From Niallia taxi (GTDB lineage Bacteria; Bacillota; Bacilli; Bacillales; Cytobacillaceae): 64,000 bases of DNA. A program made the position numbers and the translations under genes. The stretch is taken from NCBI RefSeq assembly GCF_004005475.1, contig NZ_RZTZ01000006.1:186001-250000 (forward strand). Reading direction: 5' to 3'. Shown here piece by piece: positions 8,504-17,359 of this stretch; position 1 is the first letter of the stretch; every line of letters begins with the position of its first letter. The notes beneath the pieces are model-generated. The model had not been told where the DNA came from and did not search any database. It saw only the letters and a program-made list of their open reading frames with translations.

Positions 8504-8968
8504 TTAAACTTTTTTTACCATCCGTACTTGTTTTAAGATATGTCCATCGAACTCTACATCAGATTCCTTAACTACTTCGAACCCTTTAGCTTCATAAAAG
8601 TACATGCCAATCTTATTATCTTTTTCAACGTTTATATAAATTTCTTTTATACCTAACAATTCTTTTACCGCTTGTTGTATCAAAGCAGTACCTATCCCTT
8701 TACCTTGGAATTCTAGATAAAGATAAATAGCAGCCAATTCGACCTTTCCACCATCCCTTACTATGGAATAGTTTGCAAAACCAACAATTTCCCCCTCAAC
8801 TTCTGCAATATAAACAATAGAACGTTCCATACGTTTTTTCATACTTTCATCACTGTAATTTACTTTTAAGAAGTTATTTTGTACTTCTAAGGGAATTATG
8901 CCTTTGTATGTGGTATTCCAAGTTATTTTAGCTATGCTTTGAACTTGTTTTATATCTTCGTATTGCAT
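8504..8968 (-). CDS. GNAT-family N-acetyltransferase
   Basis: 154-residue acetyl-CoA-dependent acyltransferase. The acetyl-CoA loop is visible as FQGKGIGTALIQQAVKE (motif A, Q/R-x-x-G-x-G/A) at about residues 86-102, preceded by the strand VELAAIYL and followed by NVEKDNKIGMYFYEAKGFEV. The substrate is unknown. The ATG at 8968 has no nearby ribosome site. AAGGGGG at 8994-9000 is instead 10 bp from an in-frame ATT at 8981-8983, which would add five residues (x-TVRK) that look like the usual first strand of a GNAT fold. Confidence 0.88.
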   Translation of the reverse strand: MQYEDIKQVQSIAKITWNTTYKGIIPLEVQNNFLKVNYSDESMKKRMERSIVYIAEVEGEIVGFANYSIVRDGGKVELAAIYLYLEFQGKGIGTALIQQAVKELLGIKEIYINVEKDNKIGMYFYEAKGFEVVKESDVEFDGHILKQVRMVKKV

Positions 8969-9123
8969 CTTACGAACGGTAATATTTCTTAAGCCCCCTT
9001 AAATATTATTATTACTCTCTACCACACATCCTTTTCTGTGAAAATATTGCTCTAATATTCCAAACATCGTTTACATTTGATCTCCATGAAATATGGTAGT
9101 AAGAATTTAAAAAATCCAAGTTA

Positions 9124-9774
9124 TCATATAATGTTTCTTGTAAGGGTAATTTCAAATTTCTTCTTTGAAAAATTTATGAGTGCATATGGTGCTATAGGTT
9201 TGTAATTACAACCTAATGAACCTGGATTTAGGTAAGTTGCTTTCTTTCCTGTAAAAAAGTGTGTGGGGTGATGGTGTCCAAAACAAATCAATTTTTCGTT
9301 ATGGTTTCTAAACAATTTTTCAAGATTATCTTTTGAAGGTGAAACATTCGAACTAAGTGGATCTATACTAATAGGCTGATCCTTGTGGTCTTTTTTGAAT
9401 TGATAGTGACAGAATAATACAGAATGGCCTTCAATATTTTGTATTATTCTACGAGGTAGATTTTCAAGATACGGAATAAAGGATTTATCTAATCTATCTA
9501 AGATCCATTGGTGATGCCTTCTAACAGAAAAATGACTTTTGGGATACTCTTCCCCTTTAGCTAAAGCTAAAACTGCCTCATCATGGTTTCCTGTTATCAT
9601 TGAAACATCTTTAGAAAAAAGGAGATGTAGAACTTCATTTGAATCAGGTCCGATGCCTATCATATCACCTAAACAATAAATATGTTTAACATCTTTTCTG
9701 AGATCTAATTCTGAAAAAACAGCTTTTAAAGCTGGTAAATTCCCATGAACATCTGCGATTACAGCCATCTTCAT
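9124..9774 (-). CDS. Calcineurin-like metallophosphoesterase
   Basis: 216-residue soluble enzyme of the YfcE/Icc-like metallophosphoesterase fold, hydrolysing phosphoester bonds with two metal ions. Motifs are DVHGN (D8, H10), GD (D37), GNHDE (N63, H64), a central CHYQ and the final GHHHPTHF. This is the full ligand set, in the expected order, ending with NPGSLG. The natural substrate is not predictable. It stands alone, with a GGAG site 12-15 bp before the first ATG. MKM offers two start codons and the second (9768) is possible. Confidence 0.9.
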   Translation of the reverse strand: MKMAVIADVHGNLPALKAVFSELDLRKDVKHIYCLGDMIGIGPDSNEVLHLLFSKDVSMITGNHDEAVLALAKGEEYPKSHFSVRRHHQWILDRLDKSFIPYLENLPRRIIQNIEGHSVLFCHYQFKKDHKDQPISIDPLSSNVSPSKDNLEKLFRNHNEKLICFGHHHPTHFFTGKKATYLNPGSLGCNYKPIAPYALINFSKKKFEITLTRNII

Positions 9775-9956
9775 ATACAGTTTTTTCTCCTTTTTTATAT
9801 AACTATATAGATATATATTCTGTTGGCCCCAAAAAAATCCTTCGTGAACTAAAATGCCTTGTTAGTACCAGAGTAAAAGAGAAGCATCGATTATACTGGT
9901 ATAACGCCCTCGATCGTGTAAGTGTAATGATTCACAAACTATCCTTGTTTCATCCT

Positions 9957-9975
9957 TTATTACAGGAATGCTGCC
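9957..9975 (+). repeat. Dispersed repeat core, copy 2, followed by hairpin
   Basis: TTATTACAGGAATGCTGCC. It is followed by an A-rich stretch and a hairpin (AGAGCATT at 10002, AATGCTCT ending at 10031). The rest of 9775-10396 holds no reading frame that I recognise. Confidence 0.55.
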
Positions 9976-10396
9976 CAGTTAGTATAGAAAAAGAAAAGTA
10001 GAGCATTAATTCTTATTGGATCAATGCTCTCTAAAGTGAAAATATCCTTTTTTAAAAGTTCTTTCATAGGAAATTGATTCTAAAATTACTCGTATTTAAA
10101 TAAAATTAACTTTTCTGTAAACTAAACCAGCACTTTTTTGTTAAGATGAACCAATAGAATCTTTTTCTTTACACATCCATTATTATTTCATCTTACATAA
10201 ATTGCACCTATAATTAATTCTTTTTCTAGAATCGTAAAATGATAATAATTCACTTGGAATTTTGTGTTTTTTCTTACAATAATTGGATTTGTAACTTCTT
10301 CTGGAGATTGTTAACTTTCTGGAATTAATATTTGTTGTATTATATTTTCCCTTCCCTTTTTGATAAGCTCCTAACTTTTAAAATCATAATAGGTTT

Positions 10397-11965
10397 TTAT
10401 TTAACTGGAAGTAAATGATCGACCACAATACTATTTATGGCGTTAATATACGCATATGCACTTGCTTTTAAAATGTCTGTATCTGATGCTTTGGCAATAT
10501 ATATTTCCCCTTTAAATTCAATTTGAATTTTCACTTTTCCTAATGCTTCTTTTCCCCTTGAAACACTTCTAATATCGTATTGAATCAACTTCATATCTAA
10601 ATCACATACATTCATAATTGCAGAATATAAAGCATCAATTGGACCAGAACCTATCGCAGTTCCCTTTATGATTTGATCAGCCTTCTTTAACTCCACACTA
10701 GCAGAAGGAAATTTTGTATTACTGATCACTTGCAGATCTATTAACTCATAAAAATTGTTACTGTAATGGCTGATGTCCTGATTATTTCCTTTTACTTTTT
10801 TATAAAAATTTTCAATCATTACATATAAATCATGATTATATACCTCTTTTTTCGCATCGGCTAATTCAAGAAAGTCTACAAAGATTTCCTCGAACTCTGA
10901 ATCTGAAAATTGATTCATACCTAATTTTTCAAAAGCAGTTTTAACCGCATGGCGTCCAGAGCGTGCTGTTAGAATAAGCTCCATGTCATCAAGACCCACA
11001 GTGACGGGATCAATTATTTCATAAGTATTTCTTGACTTGATTAATCCATCCTGGTGAATACCTGAAGAATGCGCAAAAGCATTTTCCCCTGTAATTGCTT
11101 TGTTTACTTGTACATCAAGTCCCATGAATCCACTTACCATCCTCGACGTATTCATAATTTCCTTTGTATTAATATTGGTAAATGCTTGATATATTTCAGA
11201 ACGTGTATGAACAGCCATAACTACTTCCTCTAATGAAGCATTTCCTGCACGTTCTCCAATTCCATTAATGGTACATTCTACTTTTTCTGCACCATTTTTA
11301 ATTGCTGCCAATGTATTAGCTGTAGCCATTCCTAAATCATTGTGGCAATGAACACTTAGAAGCACCCTATCATTCAAATTCTTCAAACGATCATTTATTT
11401 TGTGTATTAATTCACCGAACTCTTGAGGTTCAGCAAAACCAACTGTATCAGGAATATTAATAATTGTGGCTCCTGCTTTTACAACAGCTTCTATAGTTTT
11501 CCATAAATATTCAAAATCAGCTCTAGACGCATCCTCTGTTGAATATTGTACTTCTGGTAGGAGTGTTTTCGCATACTTCACAGCATCTACTCCTATATCT
11601 AATATTTGATTTTTCGATTTCCCAAATTTCTTTTCCACATGAATATCCGAAGTACCTAATACAATATGGATTAGTGGATTTTTTGCATATTTCACACTAT
11701 TATATACAGCATCAATATCGGATTTTACTGCTCTTGCTAACGCCGTAATTATCACATCATCTGTATTTCCTATCCTTTTAGCTATTTCTTTAACCGCGTT
11801 AAAATCACCTGTTGATGAAGAAGGAAATCCAGCCTCAATCATATCAACTTTAAGTTTCTTTAATTGCTTGGCGACTTCCAATTTTTCATATACATTCAAT
11901 TTTGCACCAGGAACTTGTTCTCCATCTCTTAATGTTGTATCAAATACCCAAATTTTTCTTGACAT
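10397..11965 (-). CDS. leuA: 2-isopropylmalate synthase
   Basis: 522-residue enzyme of leucine biosynthesis that condenses acetyl-CoA with 2-oxoisovalerate. The HMGL-like TIM barrel begins with [15 protein letters not shown] and contains the metal-binding [20 protein letters not shown] and [19 protein letters not shown]. The C-terminal 140 residues are the LeuA dimer/allosteric domain ([20 protein letters not shown]), where leucine feeds back. The length is typical. The start is ATG 11965, 8 bp from AAGGAG; the GTG at 11974 lies within that site and is unlikely. It is preceded by a T-box leader with a leucine codon. No ilv or other leu gene is nearby, so it may be a second copy. Confidence 0.93.
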   Translation of the reverse strand: MSRKIWVFDTTLRDGEQVPGAKLNVYEKLEVAKQLKKLKVDMIEAGFPSSSTGDFNAVKEIAKRIGNTDDVIITALARAVKSDIDAVYNSVKYAKNPLIHIVLGTSDIHVEKKFGKSKNQILDIGVDAVKYAKTLLPEVQYSTEDASRADFEYLWKTIEAVVKAGATIINIPDTVGFAEPQEFGELIHKINDRLKNLNDRVLLSVHCHNDLGMATANTLAAIKNGAEKVECTINGIGERAGNASLEEVVMAVHTRSEIYQAFTNINTKEIMNTSRMVSGFMGLDVQVNKAITGENAFAHSSGIHQDGLIKSRNTYEIIDPVTVGLDDMELILTARSGRHAVKTAFEKLGMNQFSDSEFEEIFVDFLELADAKKEVYNHDLYVMIENFYKKVKGNNQDISHYSNNFYELIDLQVISNTKFPSASVELKKADQIIKGTAIGSGPIDALYSAIMNVCDLDMKLIQYDIRSVSRGKEALGKVKIQIEFKGEIYIAKASDTDILKASAYAYINAINSIVVDHLLPVK

Positions 11966-11991
11966 GTGAAACACTCCTTATTTAATAAAAT

Positions 11992-12275
11992 AAAAAAAGC
12001 CCCGCCTCTATATAAAAATATAGAGACGAGGCATTGCTCGCGGTACCACTCTAATTGGTTAATATAATACAAAAGTAACCCACTCATTTTCGGCGGCGAT
12101 CACCACCTATCTTTTATAACGGAAGAAATCCGACTTCTCCTACTTATATGGTTCAGAGAGTAGCTCTTGGATGAGTTCAAAGGGTATAACTACCGATTCA
12201 CACCAACCATCGGCTCTCTGAAGGAGTTTATAAACCTTCTACTATTTCCAATCTTTGCTTATTTATTATTTAATT
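11992..12275 (-). promoter_or_regulatory. T-box leader (leucine) of leuA
   Basis: The minus-strand leader holds the T-box AGAGTGGTACCGCG (12039-12052), which pairs with uncharged tRNA. A terminator follows (11999-12032, long stem GCCTCGTCTCTATA with a seven-base T-run). The specifier region reads GAACTC (12173-12178), with CTC as leucine codon, matching the gene controlled. Stem I elements (GAGAGC, GGTTGG) are also present. Uncharged tRNA-Leu should favour read-through into leuA. Confidence 0.92.
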
Positions 12276-12282
12276 ATAGGCT

Positions 12283-12311
12283 ATAATATACCAGTATTTT
12301 CAAGTTGTCAA
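12283..12311 (-). promoter_or_regulatory. Sigma-A promoter of the leuA T-box transcript
   Basis: Minus strand TTGACA (12306-12311), 17-bp spacer, TATTAT (12283-12288). It would start RNA close to 12275, just before the T-box stem I. Confidence 0.75.
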
Positions 12312-12439
12312 GTTGCAATTTTCAGAAATATTCAATTAGACTAATCTTTCTCATATGGTTACCTTTAGATATTTGATTAATTTTCTTTTCACACTTACTA
12401 TAACGTTTGAATAATTGTTTATATTTTATCATTAAATTA

Positions 12440-12730
12440 GATTCTGATATCATTAACTCGGTTAATGCTGATTTAGTATCGCCAGTATTACAATTCCCCT
12501 TGGCTCTACTAGCATGATATGACACTCTTGTGTAGCAAATGTTTTATGTTCGGTCCCCTAAACATCTCTCCTTGAGACACCTTAACTTGACCCTCGTGAA
12601 AATCAATGAACATATCACCAGCGAGAACGTCAAACACCTCGTCGGTATCTTGTAAAAGTTCATGTTTGAATCACGGATGCAGGATAAACTTAACTGCCAT
12701 CCAATACCGGATTCACATAGAATATTACCT
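12440..12730 (-). pseudogene. Decayed cupin-domain protein gene
   Basis: A minus-strand frame reads DTDEVFDVLAGDMFIDFHEG followed by QVKVSQGEMFRGPNIKHL, a plain small-cupin pattern (TDE-VF-VL-G, then G-E-MF-P-x-x-x-H). A stop codon (TGA at 12671-12673) interrupts it upstream, at the place where the His motif should be. Downstream the C-terminal cupin tail (NTGDTKSALTEL) continues in another frame. At least one stop and one frameshift are therefore present. No intact start or ribosome site is seen. Confidence 0.65.
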
Positions 12731-12836
12731 GCCTAAAGCTAGTGAAAATGTTACCAGTCAGCAGTCATTAGGTTTAGAGCGTCCTATCAATTTTTTTCGC
12801 TAACCTTCCACGTTTCTTCCGTAAGCAAGTTTTTCC

Positions 12837-12853
12837 TTTATTAGAATGCTGCC
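12837..12853 (+). repeat. Dispersed repeat core, copy 3 (3-base deletion)
   Basis: TTATTAGAATGCTGCC region, lacking CAG compared with the other copies. A small hairpin (AGCTGC 12872-12877, GCAGCT 12883-12888) follows within 20 bp. Confidence 0.45.
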
Positions 12854-13022
12854 CCATTTATAAAATAAAAAAGCTGCTCTTGGCAGCTGAATCTTGTTCA
12901 CCTTATACTTATATCACTTTAATACTTTACTTTTGGATATTTTTTTAAATGTTTAAATGAGATTAATTCCCCTCTGAACTAACCACTATTTCATCTTCTC
13001 CATAAAAATTATGGGCACCATA

Positions 13023-13136
13023 TTAAGAAGATACTTGTAAAGTTACTTTATAAGCTCCTCCAATTCCGTTTGTTTGTTTTATTTTCATAATTTCCGTTGT
13101 ATATGGAGCACAACTCAGACCTTCAGTAGCTTCCAT
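13023..13136 (-). pseudogene. Possible C-terminal remnant of an unknown protein
   Basis: Right after the glucokinase stop, in the same frame, the DNA stays open for 57 codons and reads protein-like (FWMEATEGLSCAPYTTEIMK, then GGAYKVTLQVSS, stop at 13023). It has no start or ribosome site of its own. It could be a remnant fused by deletion or chance open frame; a hairpin lies inside it. Confidence 0.25.
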
Positions 13137-13167
13137 CCAAAAGTTAGATTTCAACTCTAACTTTTGG
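13137..13167 (-). terminator. 12-bp hairpin after the glucokinase gene
   Basis: CCAAAAGTTAGA (13137-13148) and TCTAACTTTTGG (13156-13167) are perfectly complementary around a 7-base loop, 30 bp past the stop. There is no T-run, so it may be a stability element rather than a full terminator. Confidence 0.5.
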
Positions 13168-13196
13168 GGTGCAGAACCAACTTTTAACGAATTTAA

Positions 13197-14153
13197 TTAA
13201 GATTGCCTTTTCACCAACGATGCTGCACCAATTATACCTGCGTCATTTCCTAATTCAGCAAATTTTATTTTAGTGGAATTTCTAATTTGTGGAAAAGTGT
13301 ATTTTTGAAAATAGTGATCTACACCATTAATTAATATTTGCCCAGCTGCAGAAACCCCACCACCAAGAACAATTGTTTCAGGATGCAGAACATTGGCAAT
13401 GTTCCCACAAGCTAGACCTAAATAGAAATTAAATTTATCTAATACTTTTATTGCTAATGGGTCATTCTCCTTTGCTTGATCCATTACTATCTTAGCTGTC
13501 ACTTGCTGACCATCATCAATCAAGTATTTTAATTTCGACTCTCCAGCATATTGTTCTGACATATCTCTTGCAAGGCGTACAATTCCTGTAGCACTAGCAA
13601 CTGTCTCTAAGCAACCTATATTTCCACAAGTACATGTGTAACCATTTGGATCAACGTTTATATGACCAATTTCACCAGCTGCACCAACGCCATGTACTAA
13701 TTTTCCTTCCGCTATAATTCCACCACCTACACCTGTGCCAAGTGTAACAAATACAACATTATTACTCCCTTTTCCTGCACCAATCCATTGTTCGCCAAGC
13801 GAAGCAACGTTTGCATCATTATCAATAAAGAAAGGGATTCCTGTCCCGTTTTCTATCTGCTCTTTTACTGGTTGTAAAGATTCCCAATTTAAGTTATAGG
13901 CTCCGATAACCGTTCCGTTTTCTAAATCCACAGAACCAGGAGACCCCATTCCAATGCCAATAATATCTTCACGTGATAAACCATAAATCTCCAAGTGATA
14001 CTTTATAGATTCAATGATGTTTGGAACAATGTTTCTTCCATTGTTGCTGATATCAGTTTCAATACTCCATTTTTGCTGCACTTCTCCATTTTCAGTTAAT
14101 ATGGCAAATTTAATAGTTGTACCGCCTAAATCTATACCGATTAATTTTTTCAT
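13197..14153 (-). CDS. ROK-family glucokinase
   Basis: 318-residue sugar kinase, phosphorylating glucose or a related hexose with ATP. The phosphate loop GIDLGGTTIKFAIL is at the N-terminus, the catalytic-base region FFIDNDANVASLGE follows, then the ROK signature with GTGVGGGII, EIGHINVDPNG and the zinc motif CTCGNIGCLE. I chose ATG 14153, which has AGGAGG at 14159-14164; the frame can be extended to 14189 without a ribosome site. It lies about 100 bp after a TIM-barrel/DUF6379 pair and is the natural entry of released sugar into glycolysis. It could be the main glkA-type enzyme or a dedicated kinase. Confidence 0.9.
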   Translation of the reverse strand: MKKLIGIDLGGTTIKFAILTENGEVQQKWSIETDISNNGRNIVPNIIESIKYHLEIYGLSREDIIGIGMGSPGSVDLENGTVIGAYNLNWESLQPVKEQIENGTGIPFFIDNDANVASLGEQWIGAGKGSNNVVFVTLGTGVGGGIIAEGKLVHGVGAAGEIGHINVDPNGYTCTCGNIGCLETVASATGIVRLARDMSEQYAGESKLKYLIDDGQQVTAKIVMDQAKENDPLAIKVLDKFNFYLGLACGNIANVLHPETIVLGGGVSAAGQILINGVDHYFQKYTFPQIRNSTKIKFAELGNDAGIIGAASLVKRQS

Positions 14154-14256
14154 ATAAACCTCCTGAGTAAAAATATAATCAGCTTGCATCTTTATTCTGA
14201 TTATATTTATGACACCAATTAAGCCATTGATTGATAAAAAAGCAGCTTATATTATT

Positions 14257-15240
14257 TTAATTATGAATAATTTGATGCAATAATTTTTGATGTCTTTGAA
14301 CTTGTTCGATACTATCTACCTCTTTATAATCCTGTATATGACGATTTCCTTCGTATTCACTATTTACATAGCCTGTATATCCATTGTTTTTCAAGACGGA
14401 AATAATATCGTTATAAGGAATGCTTGGCTCTTCCATCTTGTTATTAATCTCATAAAACTTTCCATGCACATGCATGATATAAGGAATGTAGTCTTTTAGA
14501 ATTTGGGGATCTGTGTAAACCATATGGGTACCTAATCTTGCGAACAATTTATCATATTCATTTGCACTACCCATATTTTGTACTTCTTTTTCAATTGCTT
14601 TCATATCTGCTCTACTCGCATAGTTACCGCTTACATATTCAACAATTTTAGGATTCGCACCATGTCGAATATGCCAATCTTCCATCACACTCGGCATGCG
14701 TTTTACGAAAACACCTAAATCAGGCATAATTCCAAACCACTTTGTTCCCGTTTTTTGAATATATTCCATCCTCTCTTCAAACCAAGGAGTACCGAAAGTG
14801 AATGGGGCATGAACTTCTAAAGCTATTTTTATATCTTTTTCTTCTGCATATTCTAGCGATGCGCCTATTACTTCAATTGGTGTAGCAACAAGCGTTCTTA
14901 ATACTTTACATCCTAATTTATTTGCAATAGAGATATCTCTTTTCATCATTTCAACTGATTCATCAAGTGTTGTAATACGATTAGGAAATAATTTAAGTTC
15001 TAAAAACGCATCATATGCAATTGGTGTCAGATTATATTTTTCCATCCATCCATGCCAAGTTTCATAAAAAGATTCAGGAATATGAGGGAATCCTTTAATC
15101 ATTTGCTCAGGTAGGATTTCTACGCCTTTTGCACCAGACTTAGCTACCTCTTGTATACATCCTTCTAAATCTAACTTTCCTGTATAGAATTCCTCTTGAT
15201 AACTGTACAAAGAAACTCCAGTTTTAATTGATTCTGCCAT
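14257..15240 (-). CDS. Sugar isomerase-like TIM barrel, probable large subunit of a 3-oxo-glycoside deglycosidase (pair 1)
   Basis: 327-residue AP-endonuclease-2/xylose-isomerase-like TIM barrel. Probable metal ligands are E142 (ALEVHAPF), D174 (MPDLG), H257 or H259 (MHVHGKF) and E295 or E297 (NSEYEG), the usual Glu/Asp/His/Glu set. The GKFYEI and SEYEG blocks recur in pair 2. It overlaps the DUF6379 gene by 17 bp. That gene order matches the two-subunit C-glycoside deglycosidases CarBC/DfgAB/DgpBC, which cleave 3-oxo-C-glycosides by metal-assisted elimination (family knowledge). The assignment rests on partner and motifs; an epimerase or isomerase role is the alternative. Confidence 0.8.
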   Translation of the reverse strand: MAESIKTGVSLYSYQEEFYTGKLDLEGCIQEVAKSGAKGVEILPEQMIKGFPHIPESFYETWHGWMEKYNLTPIAYDAFLELKLFPNRITTLDESVEMMKRDISIANKLGCKVLRTLVATPIEVIGASLEYAEEKDIKIALEVHAPFTFGTPWFEERMEYIQKTGTKWFGIMPDLGVFVKRMPSVMEDWHIRHGANPKIVEYVSGNYASRADMKAIEKEVQNMGSANEYDKLFARLGTHMVYTDPQILKDYIPYIMHVHGKFYEINNKMEEPSIPYNDIISVLKNNGYTGYVNSEYEGNRHIQDYKEVDSIEQVQRHQKLLHQIIHN

Positions 15241-15661
15241 TATTCATAACCTCCTCATCTACTTTTCTAGTTGTTCCAAGCTTTAATATTTTTTTGTCTG
15301 CACCTGTATTTGGGTGGGGTTGATATGAAATTCGAAGACTAACAAATGCCTCAATTGTATGTTCTTTATCTTCCAATCCTCCAGGCGCATTCACAAAAAC
15401 AACAGCTTCCTCAGTCATTTCCCATCTATTATTTATAACAGTTGAAATTTCGCTATATGGAAATGAACCTGTTTCAACAACAATTGTCATGTCGTCGCAA
15501 GGAACACTCTCCCCATTTATTGTTAAGTTGATTTCATTAATACAAGATAGGGTAATGCCGCGATAATATGGTATTCTTAATCCAACAGCGTATCCTATTA
15601 TTTCTCCTTTTTTTTCAACATTGTGGAAAGTTTTTTCTGAGATAAGATATTTTTCAAACAT
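15224..15661 (-). CDS. DUF6379-type protein, probable small subunit of a 3-oxo-glycoside deglycosidase (pair 1)
   Basis: 145-residue beta-rich protein without signal peptide. The central blocks are GLRIPYYRGITLSCINEINL, ETGSFPYSEI and VNAPGGLEDKEHTIEAFVSL, ending in ISYQPHPNTGADKKIL. The same blocks (RLSYYRGHYLSCIEEL, PGGLEDGEHNIDVTLLLR) occur in pair 2, so the two are homologues. This is the pattern I associate with DUF6379, the small subunit of C-glycoside deglycosidases, which caps the TIM-barrel active site. AGGAGGG sits 8 bp before the ATG. Its last codons overlap the start of the large subunit and supply its GAGGAGG site. Confidence 0.8.
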   Translation of the reverse strand: MFEKYLISEKTFHNVEKKGEIIGYAVGLRIPYYRGITLSCINEINLTINGESVPCDDMTIVVETGSFPYSEISTVINNRWEMTEEAVVFVNAPGGLEDKEHTIEAFVSLRISYQPHPNTGADKKILKLGTTRKVDEEVMNNGRIN

Positions 15662-15682
15662 GTGGATCCCTCCTATTTTTTA

Positions 15683-17122
15683 TTACTTATTTAATGAGCC
15701 TAATTCTTCTGTAGGTTTTACTTCTTCATTTACTGTGGTTTCTTTTAATTTAAATGCTAATAAAAGACCAAGCCCACTTATAATTGTTACAAAAATGAAA
15801 GTGACAGTTAATGCATCCTTTTCTGTTTCTAATCCGCTAAGACTTGAGTTTTTGGCTAAAGCTGTATATAAACCTACAATAAGTGAAATACCGATAGAAC
15901 CCGCAATATTAGTTAAAGTACTATATACCGCAACACCATGTCTGTACAAATGTTTCGGAATAGCATTCATTGCTCCTGTTTGTACTGGTGTCATTAGGAA
16001 TCCTGTCCCAATCATTCGTAGCGAATAGAAAATAACAATCATCCATAAAGTTTTTTCAATTCCAATTATCGCAAGTGGGATTGTTGAAAGTGTAACAATC
16101 AAAAAACCAACTAGAATCAATACTTTAATCCCCATTTTATCTGTTAATTTCCCTACAAATGGGGACATTGTTCCCATTAAGACAGCTCCTGGTAATAAAA
16201 TTAATCCAGACACCAATGCTGAAGTTCCTTCTACATTTTGTGTATATAGAGGAATGATTGTTTCTACTCCAAACATCGTTGCAAAGGCAATACTAACTAA
16301 AATAGCTGAAACTGAAAATATTTTATATTTAAAAACTCTAAACTCAATCATTGGATCTGATAGTTTCAATTGTCTTCTTACTAAAAAATATAAGGAAATA
16401 GCTCCAATCCCAATCCAACTAATTGTTATAATATCTCCCCACCCTAATGTACCTATTAGACTTAAACCATATAGGATTCCAGTAAAAGCCACTGTAGATA
16501 AAACTACTGATATTACATCAATTTTTGTATGTTTATTCGTTACGGTCACATTCTTTAAAATAAAAAAGGAAGCAATTAATATACATAATACAACTGGAAA
16601 TGTTCCAAAAAATAAGTATCTCCATGAAAAGTAATCAATGATTGCACCAGCAAGCGCAGGGCCAATTGCGGGTCCAAAGCAAATGACGAGAATTAATAAT
16701 CCCATTGCACTGCCCCGATTTTCATTTGTTGTAATTTGTAAAATAATATTTGAGACAAGTGGCATTATTAATCCAGCCCCAATAGCCTGAATTAGGCGAC
16801 CTATTATAAGGATGGTAAAACTATTTGCAATTCCTGCTAAAATGGTTCCTATTAATAATGAAATAACGGCCGCAAAGAATAATTGCCTAGTTGTAAATCT
16901 AGCAATAAAAAATGCGGATATTGGTACAATTATTCCACTTGTTAGCATAAAAATGGTAGTTACCCACTGTGCTTTGTTAGCATCAACATGATAATCCACC
17001 ATTATTTGTGGAAGAGCAGTGATCAAAAAGGTTTGATTTAGTACAGCGACAAAAAGTGTCACTAGAATTAATGCCAATAATACGTTTCTTTTATATTTCG
17101 TTTGTCGGATTTCATTTTCCAT
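15683..17122 (-). CDS. MFS transporter, DHA2 family (14 helices)
   Basis: 479-residue membrane transporter of the EmrB/QacA type. The first helix ends in FLITALPQIMVDYH (the motif D1-like region), and motif C (GPAIGPALAGAIIDYFSWRY) is near residue 155, typical of drug:H+ antiporters. Proton-driven export is the usual role. Placed directly before pair 1 (21 bp gap), it may export the aglycone or import the glycoside. TAAGGAGAGAGG precedes the ATG. It heads a transcription unit with pair 1, because a terminator lies between it and the GPH transporter. Confidence 0.88.
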   Translation of the reverse strand: MENEIRQTKYKRNVLLALILVTLFVAVLNQTFLITALPQIMVDYHVDANKAQWVTTIFMLTSGIIVPISAFFIARFTTRQLFFAAVISLLIGTILAGIANSFTILIIGRLIQAIGAGLIMPLVSNIILQITTNENRGSAMGLLILVICFGPAIGPALAGAIIDYFSWRYLFFGTFPVVLCILIASFFILKNVTVTNKHTKIDVISVVLSTVAFTGILYGLSLIGTLGWGDIITISWIGIGAISLYFLVRRQLKLSDPMIEFRVFKYKIFSVSAILVSIAFATMFGVETIIPLYTQNVEGTSALVSGLILLPGAVLMGTMSPFVGKLTDKMGIKVLILVGFLIVTLSTIPLAIIGIEKTLWMIVIFYSLRMIGTGFLMTPVQTGAMNAIPKHLYRHGVAVYSTLTNIAGSIGISLIVGLYTALAKNSSLSGLETEKDALTVTFIFVTIISGLGLLLAFKLKETTVNEEVKPTEELGSLNK

Positions 17123-17141
17123 TCTTTACCTCTCTCCTTAA

Positions 17142-17158
17142 GTTGAATTTTATTCAAC
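17142..17158. promoter_or_regulatory. Short palindrome in the leader of the DHA2 transporter gene
   Basis: GTTGAATTTTATTCAAC, 7-bp arms and 3-base loop, 20 bp before the start codon and next to the ribosome site. Possible operator or RNA hairpin. Confidence 0.35.
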
Positions 17159-17317
17159 ATTATCTGTAATTTATTTTAACTTCTCACCTAGGAAAGGGCT
17201 TTCTAATCTTTTGACAATTTCCTTTAAATTTTTATCCACACTACAAACCCTTTGTATATAGATTAAAAATTTATATGTTATTTTTATTCTAAATTCTTTT
17301 TTAGTAAAAATGAAAAT

Positions 17318-17344
17318 GCACATAACTATTAAAAGCTATGTGCA
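17318..17344 (-). terminator. Terminator after the GPH transporter gene
   Basis: TGCACATA (17318-17325) pairs with TATGTGCA (17337-17344); on the minus strand it is followed by TTTTCATTTTT. Confidence 0.75.
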
Positions 17345-17359
17345 TCTATCTATTATTTG

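Noticed and set aside
12322-12525. 67-codon minus-strand frame
   Set aside because: Its first third is the shifted C-terminal end of the decayed cupin gene; the rest has no recognisable content.
15621-16028. 135-codon plus-strand frame
   Set aside because: It is antisense to the DUF6379 and DHA2 transporter genes, whose motifs are clear; no start signal.
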